Assembly (NCBI GenBank): GCA_035527895.1
Contig: DATKZQ010000050.1
Span: 1 to 64,000, forward strand
Source of the DNA: JADFWK01 sp035527895
Lineage (GTDB): Bacteria > Desulfobacterota > DSM-4660 > Desulfatiglandales > B25-G16
Direction: 5' to 3'
Length of the DNA: 64,000 nucleotides
The translations under genes were made by a program, and so were the position numbers. Below the pieces are notes generated by a model. That model was not told the DNA's origin, searched no databases, and saw nothing but the letters and a program-made list of their open reading frames with translations. This document shows, piece after piece, positions 62,983 to 64,000 of the stretch (position 1 is the stretch's first letter; each line of letters begins with the position of its first letter).

Positions 62983-64000
62983 GTGAAAAAATCTTTGCAC
63001 GTGGCGGTTATTGGGAGCGGTTATTGGGGAAAAAACCTGGTCAGGAATTTTGCATCACTCGGCTCCCTTTACGGGCTCTGTGATCTCAATGAGCAGAGAC
63101 TTGATGAAGCCAAGAGAGAATACCCGGATCTCAAAACCACGAGTTCATTGGAAGACATCCTGTCAGACAAGAGCTTACATGCAGTTGCAATAGCTACGCC
63201 AGCTGAGAGCCATTATCAGATCGCGAGGGATTCCCTGTTTGCCGATAAGCATGTCTTTGTGGAAAAGCCTCTGGCGCTGAATGTAGACCAGGGAGCGGAA
63301 CTCGTGAGGACCGCCGATGAGAGAAAACGGATTCTCATGGTGGGCCACCTCCTGCATTATCACCCTGCAGTAATCAAACTCAGGGAAATGGTCGAGCAGG
63401 GCGAATTAGGAAAGATCCAATATATCTACTCCAACAGGCTGAACCTGGGCAAGATCAGAAGAGAGGAAAACATCCTGTGGAGCTTTGCCCCTCACGACAT
63501 ATCAGTCATTCTCGGTCTCACCGGTGAGATGCCCGAAAGCGCATGCTCGTTGGGGGGAAACTACCTCCATGAAAGGATTGCTGATGTAACCATGAGTCAT
63601 CTCTCGTTCCCCTCGGGGATCAAGGCCCATATTTTCGTGAGTTGGTTGCATCCATACAAGGAGCAACGATTGGTGATTGTCGGAGACAGAAAAATGGCGC
63701 TGTTTAACGATGTTGAGCCAAAAGACAAGCTCATTGTCTATCCCCACATAATAGAATGGAAGGATCATCTTCCAACCCCTAACAAGAAGGAAGGCCAGGT
63801 CATTCCCGTTGATCAGACCGAGCCTCTCAGGGAGGAATGTAGGCATTTTTTGGAGTGTATCGGGTATAATCGCCGGCCTCGAACCGGTGGGGCTGAGGGT
63901 TTAAAGGTTCTAGCCGTGCTTCAGGCCTGTCAGGATTCCCTGGAGAATAAGGGAAAGGTCGTATCCGTATCTCCGCTCTCTGATTACAAGAAGGGGGTGG
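62983..64000 (+). CDS. Gfo/Idh/MocA-family oxidoreductase (3' end outside window)
   Basis: At least 339 codons, open to the window edge. GTG start with GGAGAGAGG upstream. The NAD-binding start is HVAVIGSGYWGKNLVRNF, followed by AIATPAESH and the EKPLALN lysine motif typical of the family. The second domain has MVGHLLHYHPAVIKL and APHDISVIL. The type resembles nucleotide-sugar dehydrogenases of the WlbA/WbpB kind used to make diaminouronic sugars for surface polysaccharides, consistent with the NusG-like gene before it. Confidence 0.87.
   Translation, partial: MKKSLHVAVIGSGYWGKNLVRNFASLGSLYGLCDLNEQRLDEAKREYPDLKTTSSLEDILSDKSLHAVAIATPAESHYQIARDSLFADKHVFVEKPLALNVDQGAELVRTADERKRILMVGHLLHYHPAVIKLREMVEQGELGKIQYIYSNRLNLGKIRREENILWSFAPHDISVILGLTGEMPESACSLGGNYLHERIADVTMSHLSFPSGIKAHIFVSWLHPYKEQRLVIVGDRKMALFNDVEPKDKLIVYPHIIEWKDHLPTPNKKEGQVIPVDQTEPLREECRHFLECIGYNRRPRTGGAEGLKVLAVLQACQDSLENKGKVVSVSPLSDYKKGV

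Overview
The window looks like a chromosomal stretch of a Gram-negative anaerobe of the Desulfobacterota (former Deltaproteobacteria), probably a sulfate reducer or close relative. Supporting this are a complete Qrc-type menaquinone reductase operon (multihaem cytochrome, molybdopterin-family subunit, FeS subunit, NrfD-like subunit), an oxygen-sensitive class III ribonucleotide reductase with its activase, outer-membrane machinery (Tol-Pal, LptD, TonB) and a type IV pilus operon. Species cannot be fixed from the sequence alone.

Layout. 0-10 kb: a DUF4412-type exported protein, a gamma-glutamyltransferase-like enzyme, a HEAT-repeat membrane protein overlapping a CPBP protease, a MITE-like palindrome, a Phd/VapC toxin-antitoxin pair, a truncated paralogue of the CPBP gene, and a BtuB-like receptor behind a cobalamin riboswitch with an intrinsic terminator. 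10-14 kb: nrdD-nrdG behind a consensus-like promoter overlapped by two NrdR-type boxes 31 bp apart, a leftover C-terminus of a universal stress protein, and pyrF. 14.25-27.92 kb: a 13.6-kb integrative element in tRNA-Thr(CGT), bounded by 47-bp direct repeats. It carries a tyrosine integrase, a lipoprotein plus TPR-CHAT (caspase-like) lipoprotein pair, a leftward replication/regulation block with an initiator-like gene that has iteron-like repeats inside it, and a right-end module (MerR-like regulator, small membrane protein, membrane-anchored dCTP-deaminase-like protein lacking the catalytic Glu, radical SAM/SPASM enzyme, DUF2284 protein).

28-42 kb: a J-domain zinc protein, tolQRAB-pal-cpoB, a NamZ-like muramidase, folC, lptD, lgt, an RNA uracil methyltransferase and rpsU. 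42-47 kb: a second cobalamin riboswitch with terminator, then btuF-btuC-btuD-exbB-exbD-tonB. Together with the receptor at 7-9 kb this is a self-contained B12 uptake regulon: outer-membrane receptor, energising complex, binding protein and ABC importer, all under B12 riboswitches. 47.5-53 kb: qrcABCD plus a 62-residue membrane protein. 53-61 kb: nadB, a HAD phosphatase, and leftward pilMNOPQ preceded by a small Xre regulator. 61-64 kb: lepB, a specialised NusG-like factor and the start of a Gfo/Idh/MocA oxidoreductase, probably the edge of a surface-polysaccharide locus.

The intergenic spaces hold several kinds of non-coding repeat: two long hairpin elements with T7-containing arms (13.9 and 36.8 kb), two unrelated MITE-like palindromes (5.5 and 53.0 kb), and a pair of ~100-bp direct repeats (3.2 and 9.8 kb). 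The most novel material is in the tRNA-Thr element, especially its CHAT pair and its right-end Dcd-like/radical SAM module; neither matches a system I can name.
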